DNA from: Muribaculaceae bacterium
Lineage (GTDB): Bacteria > Bacteroidota > Bacteroidia > Bacteroidales > Muribaculaceae
Assembly: GCA_023667015.1 (NCBI GenBank)
Contig: JAMPAX010000001.1
Location: 121,299 to 177,085, forward strand
Length of the DNA: 55,787 nucleotides
Direction of reading: 5' to 3'
Shown here piece after piece: positions 25,433 through 33,285 of this stretch; the first letter of the stretch is position 1, and each line of letters opens with the position of its first letter. The notes below the pieces were generated by a model. It worked only from the letters and a program-made list of their open reading frames with translations. It did not search any database and had not been told where the DNA came from. The translations under genes were made by a program, and so were the position numbers.

Positions 25433-25621
25433 TAACAAGGAATTTATTGAAATAATAAGACTTGAATATTCATTAACATTTTTTAACATCATTTCAAATT
25501 AAAATTTGCACAGATTGCAAATGAATGTGCATTTCCTCATATAAAATTAGGTAAAAGCAAATAAGTCTTGTATCGCACTATTGGACTGAAATTTGAGTTA
25601 GTCTTTAACAAGGAATTTATT
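25433..25621. repeat. Direct repeat in the 456-nt fumarase-ndk gap
   Basis: The 16-nt string TAACAAGGAATTTATT occurs exactly at 25433-25448 and 25606-25621, 173 nt apart, in very AT-rich DNA with no reading frame of note. Partial ATAAG-CTTG matches lie near each copy, consistent with an old duplication or paired regulator sites. I see no other feature between 25308 and 25651. Confidence 0.55.
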
Positions 25622-25651
25622 ATTTTTTTTGAAATTTTAACTTGCTAAAGG

Positions 25652-25683
25652 TTGCACACATTATTAAAAAGAGTATAACTTTG
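25652..25683 (+). promoter_or_regulatory. Promoter of ndk
   Basis: TTG (25652-25654), 21 nt, TAACTTTG (25676-25683). Leader of about 40 nt before the ndk ATG at 25728. Confidence 0.7.
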
Positions 25684-25727
25684 AAGATATAAAGGTCATT
25701 AAATCTTAAAAAACCTTAAATACCCAA

Positions 25728-26192
25728 ATGGAACAGACATTAGTTATACTCAAACCCTCGGCAGTAGAACGCCGACTAATAGGGGAAGTAACATCAAGAA
25801 TAGAAAAGAGAGGTCTCATTATCAGTGGTATGAAGATGATGCAACTGGATGAAAAGATACTTCGCGAACATTATGCACACTTGGTAGACAAGCCGTTTTT
25901 TCCATCGATTGTAGAGTCAATGACGGCCTGTCCTGTGATTGTAATGGTACTTAGCGGAGTAGACGTAGTAGAGACTTTCCGTACTATGACCGGAGTCACC
26001 AACGGGCGCAAGGCAGCCCCGGGCACACTTCGCGGAGACTTCTGCATGAGTGGTCAGGCTAACATCGTACACGCATCAGACAGCGTTAAAAACGCAAAGA
26101 TAGAGATTGCGAGATTCTTCCGCCCCGAAGAGGTGTTTGATTATCTCCCCGCTAACATCAGATACGTCTACGGCGACGACGAACTCAAATAA
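25728..26192 (+). CDS. ndk: Nucleoside diphosphate kinase
   Basis: 154 aa. Transfers the gamma-phosphate between nucleoside triphosphates and diphosphates through a phosphohistidine, balancing NTP and dNTP pools. MEQTLVILKPSAVERRLIGE is the usual start; TNGRKAAPGTLRGDF and the active-site block GQANIVHASDSV give catalytic His115. In most members the Gly of VHGSDS is present; here it is Ala, a common variant. The M23 peptidase gene follows 9 nt after its stop, so the two are probably co-transcribed up to the strong terminator at 27144. Confidence 0.96.
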   Translation: MEQTLVILKPSAVERRLIGEVTSRIEKRGLIISGMKMMQLDEKILREHYAHLVDKPFFPSIVESMTACPVIVMVLSGVDVVETFRTMTGVTNGRKAAPGTLRGDFCMSGQANIVHASDSVKNAKIEIARFFRPEEVFDYLPANIRYVYGDDELK

Positions 26193-26201
26193 GACATATT
26201 A

Positions 26202-27131
26202 ATGAGACTCAACAAAGGAATACTATGCATGGCACTGGCGGTGTGTATCACCCCTTTCGGTGCAATAGCACAGAAAAAGAAATCAAAGAATCCACATTCA
26301 GCCGCCCACAAAGAGTTGCTCGCAAGCCAAGGCCGCAACAAGGGTGCTTTAGTCAACAAAAACACCTTTATAGACCTGCTTGATGACATTGAGCCTGAGA
26401 TTGATATCTATAAAGAAGGATGGAACTCTCGCAGTGTCAATCCGTTTAAGGAGAGCGATGTTCCTGCATCTAAGGTCATTGACGTAACCGGATATGCCAT
26501 GCCATGCCCGGGAGGAATCACCTCCAACTATGGTTTCCGACCAAAGTTTGGGAGAATGCACAAGGGTGTGGACTTGCATATACGTAGCAACGATACTATC
26601 TACGCGGCCTTCGATGGAAAGGTCCGCCTTACCAACTACGAAGCTAAGGGATACGGCAACTATGTAATTATTCGTCATCCCAACGGTTTGGAGACTGTCT
26701 ATGGTCACTTGAACAAGGCTTTGGTGAAGGCCAACCAGGTAGTGAAAGCCGGCCAGCCCATAGCATTGGGTGGCAGCACCGGACGAAGCACCGGTCCTCA
26801 CCTTCACTTCGAGACGCGTTTCATGGGGTATGCAATCAATCCCAACGCAATTTTCGACTTTGCCAATAAGACTACCCACACTGACACTTACACCTTCAAT
26901 AAGAAGACATATACAGAACCCCGCAATTATGCTCCCACACGTCAGCAGATGGCAAGCAAGGAGAACCCTTACAAAGCGGGTGCCGAGGCAACCACATATA
27001 CGGTGAAACGCGGAGATACGCTCTCCTCGATTGCCAAGGCTTACGGTATGTCGGCAACACGACTACGAAAGCTCAACGGGCTCTCAGATGCCGACCGTAT
27101 ACGAACCGGACAAATTCTTAAGCTTAAATAA
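26202..27131 (+). CDS. M23 (LytM) peptidase with C-terminal LysM
   Basis: 309 aa. Signal peptide MRLNKGILCMALAVCITPFGAIAQ, then a basic KKKSK stretch. The M23 domain has the zinc ligands His120 and Asp124 in MHKGVDLH and His202 in GPHLHFE, with the second catalytic His169 in VYGHLNKA; all key residues are intact, so it should be an active peptidoglycan endopeptidase rather than an EnvC-like activator. Residues about 266-309 form one LysM glycan-binding module (YTVKRGDTLSSIAKAYGMS). It acts in the periplasm on peptide cross-links. Located directly behind ndk. Confidence 0.92.
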   Translation: MRLNKGILCMALAVCITPFGAIAQKKKSKNPHSAAHKELLASQGRNKGALVNKNTFIDLLDDIEPEIDIYKEGWNSRSVNPFKESDVPASKVIDVTGYAMPCPGGITSNYGFRPKFGRMHKGVDLHIRSNDTIYAAFDGKVRLTNYEAKGYGNYVIIRHPNGLETVYGHLNKALVKANQVVKAGQPIALGGSTGRSTGPHLHFETRFMGYAINPNAIFDFANKTTHTDTYTFNKKTYTEPRNYAPTRQQMASKENPYKAGAEATTYTVKRGDTLSSIAKAYGMSATRLRKLNGLSDADRIRTGQILKLK

Positions 27132-27143
27132 GGAATTACACCC

Positions 27144-27190
27144 TTCAACAAAAAAGAGATTCAGTAATGATGAATCTCTTTTTTGTTGAA
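27144..27190 (+). terminator. Bidirectional terminator with a perfect 20-bp stem
   Basis: Arms 27144-27163 and 27171-27190 are fully complementary (20 bp) with a 7-nt loop GTAATGA and a T-run within the 3' arm. It ends the ndk-M23 transcript and can also act on the convergent TPR transcript that ends at 27298. Confidence 0.92.
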
Positions 27191-27226
27191 AGGTACTTAG
27201 TTTGATTTCTATGAAAGCTGTAAGAC

Positions 27227-27275
27227 CTCCTTACTTGAGGCACAGGCTGGATACTTGTGTTATTGGGAAGCTTAT
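27227..27275 (+). repeat. Dispersed palindromic intergenic repeat, copy 2
   Basis: Core 27241-27259 reads CACAGGCTGGATACTTGTG, followed by TTATTGGGA and preceded by CTTACTTGAGG, the same layout as the copies at 6032 and 46026. It fills the gap between two convergent transcripts. Confidence 0.6.
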
Positions 27276-27297
27276 TGTCCACGTGATGTTGATGTCT

Positions 27298-28833
27298 TTA
27301 TTTCAGGAGATGGCGGATGGGAGAGATGTTCAGGTTGGCAAACTTGTTTCCTTTGAGATTATATTGGTTTTCGTAGCCTGCGGTAAGAGCCTTGGTCATC
27401 CACTCCATTGCTTTCTCAAGATTGCCGGTCTGTGAATAATAGAGGGCTGCGGCATAGGAAGCATCCTTATCCAGGGCGGTCTTCAGAGCCTCTTCCATAA
27501 TAGCATCAGCATCGAGCTGCTTTCCGGCTTTTGACTTGGCAAGTGCACGGTAAGCAATATTCGGAAAAAAATCCGTCTCTATGTTGGAGGCGCGAACGTA
27601 ATCGTTGACGGCCTGCTTGCTGTTGTTGAGAAGCTTCTCATATACAAAAGCACGAAGCATAAGGGGTTCAAGGTTCTCCGGATCAGACATTATAACCTCA
27701 TTGAGAATGTCGAGAGCGGTCTGCGCGTCTCCAACCTCGACTGCGCACCGAGCGAGTTCAAGGAGAGCTTCACCGTCAGCATGATCTAACTCAACGGCAC
27801 GTTTAGCCTCCAATAAGCCCTGTGCAGCTTGGCCGTTTGCACGAAGAGCCTTAGCCTTTAGAGTAAGGTATTGTGACTTTTCATCAGATTGGAGTGCAGT
27901 ATTGATATTCTTTATGGCCTCAATATAATCACCTAAGGCGATATCGTTTTCTGCCATCATAGCATAGACGAAGGGTTCGCGACCACCGTCTAATGTCAAC
28001 AGAGACTTAAGAGCAGCACGAGCATCAGTATAATGACCGGAACTTAAGGCTACATTTCCACGTATGAGATAGATTGGAGCCTTATTGTTGGTTTTCGTAG
28101 CTGCATAATCGAGGGCAGAAGCTGTTGAGGGATAATCTTCTATTGAGAGGTCAATAAGGCTCTGAAGGGGGCGTTGTGAAGAGCGAGAAAGCGAAAATGC
28201 CATCAGATAATTGGTTGCAGCGAGGTCATTGCGCTTCATATCATGGTAGAGATCACCGATTCTACAGTAAGTGATGTAATTTGTAGGATCGGCCTGCTCT
28301 GCCTCTTTCATGAGATTCTCAGCCTCCTGCTGATTTCCCTGCATGATAGAGGCTTTCGCCATACCAAAATATGCCTCTTGACTTCTTGACCTCAACCGCT
28401 GCAGAGAGGAGAAGGTCTTGTAGGCCTCCTGAGGCTGATTGAGGTATAGCAGGATATTACCTTTTTTGTAGATATCAGCATAGTTTGAGGGGTCAATAGA
28501 GAGGGATTTCTCTATAGCCCATAGAGCTTTATCATAATCTTTGAGCGCGATTGTTATATCAGCGAGCAGAGAAAACTCCTGCTTGGCAGTATCGGCCTCC
28601 TTTTCAGGAGTGTAATCGATTGCCTTGATTAGATCGTTCAGGGCATTGTCGTATTGCGACAAGTTATAATATAGAGCAGCACGCTCATAAAGAGTATGAT
28701 AATCTTTGGGATTTTCTTGCAAGAGCTCCTCATATCCATTAAAGAGAGCCTTTGTCAGCGGGTCTATTTGCTGAGCTACGCAATTCAGCGAGCATGCCAC
28801 GGCAAAACTCAGCAATAATTTTCCTATTTTCAT
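27298..28833 (-). CDS. Exported TPR-repeat protein
   Basis: 511 aa. Signal peptide MKIGKLLLSFAVACSLNCVAQ (the SLNC is not a good lipobox, so soluble periplasmic is more likely than lipoprotein). The mature protein is built almost wholly of tetratricopeptide repeats, at least ten, for example YHTLYERAALYYNLSQYDNAL, DYDKALWAIEKSLSIDPSNY and DAQTALDILNEVIMSDPENL. TPR arrays mediate protein contacts; no partner is indicated. It lies 77 nt downstream of kdsA, with no consensus promoter in the gap. It may be a late gene of the transcript beginning at the MFS permease. Confidence 0.82.
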   Translation of the reverse strand: MKIGKLLLSFAVACSLNCVAQQIDPLTKALFNGYEELLQENPKDYHTLYERAALYYNLSQYDNALNDLIKAIDYTPEKEADTAKQEFSLLADITIALKDYDKALWAIEKSLSIDPSNYADIYKKGNILLYLNQPQEAYKTFSSLQRLRSRSQEAYFGMAKASIMQGNQQEAENLMKEAEQADPTNYITYCRIGDLYHDMKRNDLAATNYLMAFSLSRSSQRPLQSLIDLSIEDYPSTASALDYAATKTNNKAPIYLIRGNVALSSGHYTDARAALKSLLTLDGGREPFVYAMMAENDIALGDYIEAIKNINTALQSDEKSQYLTLKAKALRANGQAAQGLLEAKRAVELDHADGEALLELARCAVEVGDAQTALDILNEVIMSDPENLEPLMLRAFVYEKLLNNSKQAVNDYVRASNIETDFFPNIAYRALAKSKAGKQLDADAIMEEALKTALDKDASYAAALYYSQTGNLEKAMEWMTKALTAGYENQYNLKGNKFANLNISPIRHLLK

Positions 28834-28910
28834 TTTAGTTGATATTGCTTTTGGGTATATTCTTATATAGAACGTTCAAGCTTGGAAGTTTGTTTTTCGA
28901 AGTACCTATT

Positions 28911-29747
28911 TTATAGAGTTAACGTCCGTAAAAAAGCCTCGCGCATGATGGACAATCGTTGCAGGAGGAGATCTACTTCGCTAAGTTTAAGCATATTTGC
29001 CCCATCGCTTTTAGCTTCTGCAGGGTTCATATGTGTTTCCATAAAGAGACCATCGGCGCCACTGGCTATAGAAGCTTGTGCAAGAGTAGTTATCATCTCC
29101 GGTCGACCGCCAGTGACGCCGGAACTCTGATTGGGTTGCTGGAGCGAGTGTGTAACGTCAACAATAACGGGGCAAGTACACTCCTTCTTCATCGTAGGGA
29201 TACCACGCATGTCGACAATCAAGTCGCCGTAGCCAAACATTGTACCTCTGTCGGTAACTGCGACCTCCCCACAACCGGACTCTCGCACCTTCTGCACAGC
29301 AAAGCGCATACTTTCCGGTGAAAGAAACTGTCCTTTTTTGATATTCACGAACTTTCCGGTACGAGCAGCAGCCACAAGCAGGTCGGTCTGTCGACACAGG
29401 AACGCCGGAATCTGGAGAATTTCCACATACTCGGCAGCTATGGCAGCCTCCTCGGGTTGATGGATATCGGTGACTACCGGTATTCCGAACGTCTCCCCGA
29501 CTTTACGAAGAATCTTGAGGGCTTCTAAATCACCGATACCTGTGAAAGAGTCTAATCTGGAGCGATTCGCCTTACGATAGCTTCCTTTAAAGACATATGG
29601 TATGTCAAGACGTGAAGTAGACTCCATGAGTTTTTCGGCAATTTCTAAAGCCATCCGTTCTCCCTCTATTACGCAGGGGCCGGCAAGTAAAAAGAAATTA
29701 TTCGACTTGCTTGAGTCAAGATATTGTGAGATTGGGTTATTATTCAT
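28911..29747 (-). CDS. kdsA: 3-deoxy-8-phosphooctulonate synthase (KDO8P synthase)
   Basis: 278 aa. Condenses phosphoenolpyruvate with arabinose 5-phosphate to KDO 8-phosphate, the first step toward the KDO of lipid A-core. LLAGPCVIEGERMAL carries a Cys at position 25, the metal ligand of the metal-dependent class; the metal-independent class (E. coli) has Asn there. KGSYRKANRS, DIHQPEEA and the DVTHSLQQPN block are as expected. It is followed downstream by the TPR gene and preceded by rsmE at 6 nt, so it belongs to the MFS-rsmE-kdsA transcript. Confidence 0.95.
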   Translation of the reverse strand: MNNNPISQYLDSSKSNNFFLLAGPCVIEGERMALEIAEKLMESTSRLDIPYVFKGSYRKANRSRLDSFTGIGDLEALKILRKVGETFGIPVVTDIHQPEEAAIAAEYVEILQIPAFLCRQTDLLVAAARTGKFVNIKKGQFLSPESMRFAVQKVRESGCGEVAVTDRGTMFGYGDLIVDMRGIPTMKKECTCPVIVDVTHSLQQPNQSSGVTGGRPEMITTLAQASIASGADGLFMETHMNPAEAKSDGANMLKLSEVDLLLQRLSIMREAFLRTLTL

Positions 29748-29753
29748 TTAAAT

Positions 29754-30470
29754 TTATAATTTTTCTGTAAGAATATGAGCTGCTTGGAGCCCATAGAGAG
29801 CTGCAGTCTCTGTGCGAAGCCTATTATCTCCAAAAGTCACAGGCAGGAAACCTGAGGAAATTGCCGCTTCGACTTCCTTCTGAGAGAAATCCCCCTCCGG
29901 ACCAATTAGAATAGTCAATGAAGAGCCGGGAGTATACTTGTCGACAAAACGGGAACGTCCTGCCTCATCTGAACAATATCCAAACATCAACTGACGGTTG
30001 GAAACCACAGACTCATCTTTTAGAAAATCGAGGATAGATGTCATTTCATCGATTTTCGGAAGGATTGCTTTAAGGCTCTGCTTCATGGCAGAGACGGCGA
30101 TTTTTCTCAGACGCTCAGTCTTCACAACCTTCCTTTCACTGCGTGCACAAAGCAGAGGAACGATTCTATCAACGCCTACCTCTACGGCCTTCTCCACGAG
30201 CCATTCCATGCGATCCATGTTTTTTGTGGGGGCAACAGCAAGGGTCAAATTGGGAGTCCATACCTTTGGCAATTCACGGCGTTCAAGAATCTCGAGCGCA
30301 GTATGTGAAGAATGCTCATCGAGAAGAATGCATCGAAAAAGAGAGCCCTTCCCATCTACAACTTCAATCTCATCGCCTGCATGATGGCGTAATACTCTGA
30401 CGGCATGAGCGCTCTCCTCTTTTGGAAGAGAGCGTTCACTTTCAATTTCGGGAGCGTAAAACCTAATCAT
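29754..30470 (-). CDS. rsmE: 16S rRNA m3U1498 methyltransferase
   Basis: 238 aa SPOUT-family enzyme that methylates N3 of U1498 in 16S rRNA. N-terminal PUA-like domain (MIRFYAPEIESERSLPKEESAHAVRVLRHHAGDEI), then the knotted SAM-binding domain with ILIGPEGDFSQKEVEAA and LRTETAALYGLQAAH, both family signatures. Sits 1 nt after the MFS permease stop and 6 nt before kdsA. Confidence 0.94.
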   Translation of the reverse strand: MIRFYAPEIESERSLPKEESAHAVRVLRHHAGDEIEVVDGKGSLFRCILLDEHSSHTALEILERRELPKVWTPNLTLAVAPTKNMDRMEWLVEKAVEVGVDRIVPLLCARSERKVVKTERLRKIAVSAMKQSLKAILPKIDEMTSILDFLKDESVVSNRQLMFGYCSDEAGRSRFVDKYTPGSSLTILIGPEGDFSQKEVEAAISSGFLPVTFGDNRLRTETAALYGLQAAHILTEKL

Positions 30471-30471
30471 T

Positions 30472-31818
30472 TTAGGCTTCTAAGTTCTTAATTTCCTCAG
30501 CATGGAGTTTTTCAGCCTCGGCAACATCACCCTTTTTCTCCTTAAAGATAATCATAAAGAGAATGGCGACAATAAGAGCGTACAAAGCAAAGATGCCCCA
30601 AGATATACGCCAACCCATAAGTTGTTGAGTAGCATCGAGACCTGGAGCTAATACGAGCTTGTTGACAACGCATGTACCGGCAAGGAATGTTCCTACAGAG
30701 GCTCCGATACCATTTGTCATAAGCATAAAGAGACCCTGAGCAGAAGAACGCTGAGCAGAATCAGTCTTAAGATCCACATACAGACCTCCTGAGACATTGA
30801 AGAAATCGAATGCTACACCATATACTATACATGAGAGAATAAGTAGAGATACTCCGTTGCCGGTGTTGCCCAAGCCGAAGAAACCAAAACGGAGCACCCA
30901 TGCAAACATTGCCATTAGCATCACACCCTTAATGCCAAACCTCTTAAGGCAGAAAGGTATAGCAAGGATACATAGAGCTTCGGCACACTGAGAGATAGAA
31001 ATCAAGAATGTAGGATTCTTGACCCACCAGTCGTTCATAAACTCCGGCACAGATGCGAAATGATTGATAAACATTGAGCCGTAGCTATTGGTAATCTGAA
31101 GCGACACACCAAGGAGCATACTGAATATAAAGAAAATAGCCATATCTCTCTTTTTGAAAAGCTTAAAAGCCTTCAATCCGAGAGCATCAGCAATACTCTT
31201 AGAGGAAGAACGATCTATGCGACAAGCCGGCAGTGACAATGCATAGAGAGCGAGGATTATGCTAAATAGGCCACTGACATAGAATTGAGTGTAGCTAAAC
31301 TGAATAGGAGTTCCACCAATGCTTATGAAATTCACAAGGTTTTCAGCGAAGATAAAACCGACTGTACCGAGAGTACGGATTGGGGGAAAATCGGTGACGG
31401 TGTCAAGACCATTTTGTTCGAGTCCACTAAACGACACTGAGTTACAAAGCCCAATCGTAGGCATAAAGAAAGCTACAGAAATGGTATACAGCGAAAAGAT
31501 TAGCGGGAAATCAAGAGAGCCACCGCCATCAGTCTGCAAGGCAGCAAAAACTCCGGTAGCAATCATAAATCCTCCGGCAATAAGATGACAGAGAGAGAGA
31601 GTAATTTGTGCCGGGATCCACTTATCGGCAACAATACCTATGAGAGCCGGCATAAAGATTGACACAAGACCCTGGACAGTATAGAACCAGAAAACCTGAT
31701 CGGCGAGGCCATGATTTCTGAGAAACATACTCATAGAGACGAGGTAAGAACCCCAGACAGCAAACTCAAGAAAACTCATAAGGGCAAGACGCCCTTTTAC
31801 TGCATTATTTTTTGACAT
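30472..31818 (-). CDS. MFS nucleoside permease (NupG/XapB-like)
   Basis: 448 aa with twelve hydrophobic segments. The N-terminus LALMSFLEFAVWGSYLVSMSMFLRN and VWGSY motif, plus SIFMPALIGIVADKWIP, are typical of the nucleoside:H+ symporter branch of the MFS. It would bring nucleosides across the inner membrane, supporting salvage. A long cytoplasmic loop at about 205-225 and a charged C-terminal tail (KEKKGDVAEAEKLH) are visible. It heads a transcript with rsmE and kdsA, a functional mix that suggests shared promoter rather than shared pathway. Substrate is inferred from family only. Confidence 0.85.
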   Translation of the reverse strand: MSKNNAVKGRLALMSFLEFAVWGSYLVSMSMFLRNHGLADQVFWFYTVQGLVSIFMPALIGIVADKWIPAQITLSLCHLIAGGFMIATGVFAALQTDGGGSLDFPLIFSLYTISVAFFMPTIGLCNSVSFSGLEQNGLDTVTDFPPIRTLGTVGFIFAENLVNFISIGGTPIQFSYTQFYVSGLFSIILALYALSLPACRIDRSSSKSIADALGLKAFKLFKKRDMAIFFIFSMLLGVSLQITNSYGSMFINHFASVPEFMNDWWVKNPTFLISISQCAEALCILAIPFCLKRFGIKGVMLMAMFAWVLRFGFFGLGNTGNGVSLLILSCIVYGVAFDFFNVSGGLYVDLKTDSAQRSSAQGLFMLMTNGIGASVGTFLAGTCVVNKLVLAPGLDATQQLMGWRISWGIFALYALIVAILFMIIFKEKKGDVAEAEKLHAEEIKNLEA

Positions 31819-31875
31819 AGTAAGAAATTTTCATAGAAAAGAATCATCAAAAGTCGGGGGAAACCGACCAAGAGA

Positions 31876-31906
31876 CAAAAGTACAAAAATAAACACTTAC
31901 TGCAAA
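31876..31906 (-). promoter_or_regulatory. Promoter of the MFS-rsmE-kdsA transcript
   Basis: Minus strand: TTTG (31903-31906), 19 nt, TACTTTTG (31876-31883); full consensus, leader about 55 nt. A heptamer tandem repeat starts 7 nt upstream of the -33 element. Confidence 0.8.
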
Positions 31907-31913
31907 ATATAAG

Positions 31914-31962
31914 GATTAGAGATTAGAGATTAGAGTTTAGAGATTAGAGAAGAGAGTTTATA
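31914..31962. repeat. 7-nt tandem repeat upstream of the MFS promoter
   Basis: Seven heptamers: GATTAGA three times, GTTTAGA, GATTAGA, GAAGAGA, GTTTATA. The first units are perfect, the later ones decay. The array sits directly behind the -33 element. Confidence 0.75.
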
Positions 31963-32084
31963 GAGGGGAGGTAATTAGCTATAAAGGACACGTTGTGATC
32001 ACTTATTCGGTCATTTCAAAGATATTGATTATCAGCTTGTGGTTAAAATTATTTAAAAATTTCTTCTTTTTTTTTGATAAAAAA

Positions 32085-32116
32085 TTTGCGTATTTCGGAA
32101 GAAGATTGTAATTTTG
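32085..32116 (+). promoter_or_regulatory. Promoter of tRNA-Met
   Basis: TTTG (32085-32088), 20 nt, TAATTTTG (32109-32116), about 30 nt before the tRNA. Confidence 0.8.
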
Positions 32117-32147
32117 CACTCGCAAACGGGGGAAATCCCAATGACAC

Positions 32148-32221
32148 GGCGGGATAGCTCAGTTGGTTAGAGCGTCGGATTCATAACCCGGAGGTCCCGA
32201 GTTCAATTCTCGGTCCCGCTA
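32148..32221 (+). tRNA. tRNA-Met (CAT), elongator type
   Basis: A 74-nt cloverleaf: acceptor GGCGGGA/TCCCGCT, D-arm GCTC/GAGC, anticodon loop TTCATAA giving CAT, T-arm CCGAG/CTCGG with loop TTCAATT, discriminator A; CCA is not encoded. It lacks the 1-72 mismatch and the three-GC anticodon stem of an initiator. An Ile2 tRNA also has CAT, but the acceptor here fits methionine better. The top pair of the anticodon stem is A31-C39, a mismatch, and 1-72 is G-U. Confidence 0.9.
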
Positions 32222-32222
32222 C

Positions 32223-32255
32223 AAAGGAGAGCTTTCCGCTCTCCTTTTCTTTTTA
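32223..32255 (+). terminator. Terminator of tRNA-Met
   Basis: Ten-bp stem AAAGGAGAGC/GCTCTCCTTT (32223-32232 and 32238-32247) with loop TTTCC and a T-rich tail. The TTG start of the next gene lies 8 nt beyond. Confidence 0.88.
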
Positions 32256-32262
32256 TTGCGCT

Positions 32263-33237
32263 TTGAAGAATACAATTTTACGCCCCAATTCAAATAGGAA
32301 TCACCGATTCCTTACCCCCTTCGCCATCGTCTTGATTCTGACGATGGCTCCTCTGCTGTCTGCTTGCTTCACCGGAATCGAAAGCACCAAGAAAGTAGAA
32401 ATGGGACGCGAAGACCGCCGTCAGAATATCCCTACCGCTGAAGAGGTCTTCCTCGACTCTATAAATTATCTTATACTTAAGGATTGGGAAGTAGGAAAAA
32501 AATTCCTCACTACCGACGATAGGCTCGTTTACATTCTTGATATCTCCGGCAACATGTCGGACTCCCTAAAACTCGCCGGAAGTACATTAACTTATGAAGG
32601 AATCGGCAAGAAGCAACTTCCCGATGGCTCCTACGAAGCTACTGTAGAATTTTCCCGCGGCAACCTTACCCTCTCCTACCCCACAGGTAAACTATACAGT
32701 GTAGCTATTGAAACTCTAACTGAGGCAAACATGCCAATGCTTATATCCCTGGACATGGTAAGGCTTTTTGATCAGCGACTGAAAGGACTGAAACTATACA
32801 CACGTAGCGATATCTGGTATGAGGGAGATAGCACCCGAGTGAAAGGTCAGAAATTCGTTCCCGTAGAAATAACCGGGGTAACTCCGGGAATAACCGAATT
32901 CCCGCTAAAAGTAAGCTTCAAGACCTCAGACGGTAAGAATGCTTTTATGTTTATGAACTCAGGAAGTGGTGTCTTCGACAGTCGTTCATTTGCCAACAAT
33001 TTTTCTCTAAACGACATCCGCATCAAATACCCGAGGATTTCCGATGAGGTATGGAATCTTATATGCAACGGCAAAGTAGCGCCGGGGATGACCAAAGAAG
33101 AATGTAAACTCTCTTTAGGGAACCCATCAGACTTAGCTGCCGGCCATAGTTACTCGCAAACACTCGACATCTGGCAGTATCCCGATGGAAAGGTGTTGCA
33201 TTTCGCTGATGGGTTGCTTGTAGATTTCCGCCATTGA
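32263..33237 (+). CDS. Lipoprotein with C-terminal SmpA/BamE-like motif
   Basis: 324 aa if read from a TTG start at 32263. Residues 1-35 are a lipoprotein signal (NHRFLTPFAIVLILTMAPLLSAC) with lipidated Cys35. An ATG at 32342 would leave too short a signal, so TTG is preferred; TTG starts are uncommon in Bacteroidales. The middle shows beta-strand-rich segments of unknown type. The last ~50 residues, GKVAPGMTKEECKLSLGNPSD through WQYPDGKVLHFADGLLVDF, match the small SmpA/OmlA (BamE) fold, seen in outer-membrane assembly lipoproteins. It precedes murB by 48 nt and may share its transcript. No Bacteroidetes promoter consensus is seen right upstream. Confidence 0.72.
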   Translation: MKNTILRPNSNRNHRFLTPFAIVLILTMAPLLSACFTGIESTKKVEMGREDRRQNIPTAEEVFLDSINYLILKDWEVGKKFLTTDDRLVYILDISGNMSDSLKLAGSTLTYEGIGKKQLPDGSYEATVEFSRGNLTLSYPTGKLYSVAIETLTEANMPMLISLDMVRLFDQRLKGLKLYTRSDIWYEGDSTRVKGQKFVPVEITGVTPGITEFPLKVSFKTSDGKNAFMFMNSGSGVFDSRSFANNFSLNDIRIKYPRISDEVWNLICNGKVAPGMTKEECKLSLGNPSDLAAGHSYSQTLDIWQYPDGKVLHFADGLLVDFRH

Positions 33238-33285
33238 CTTCATATAATACTACCTATTCACCCACCCTTCATAAACTATACAATC

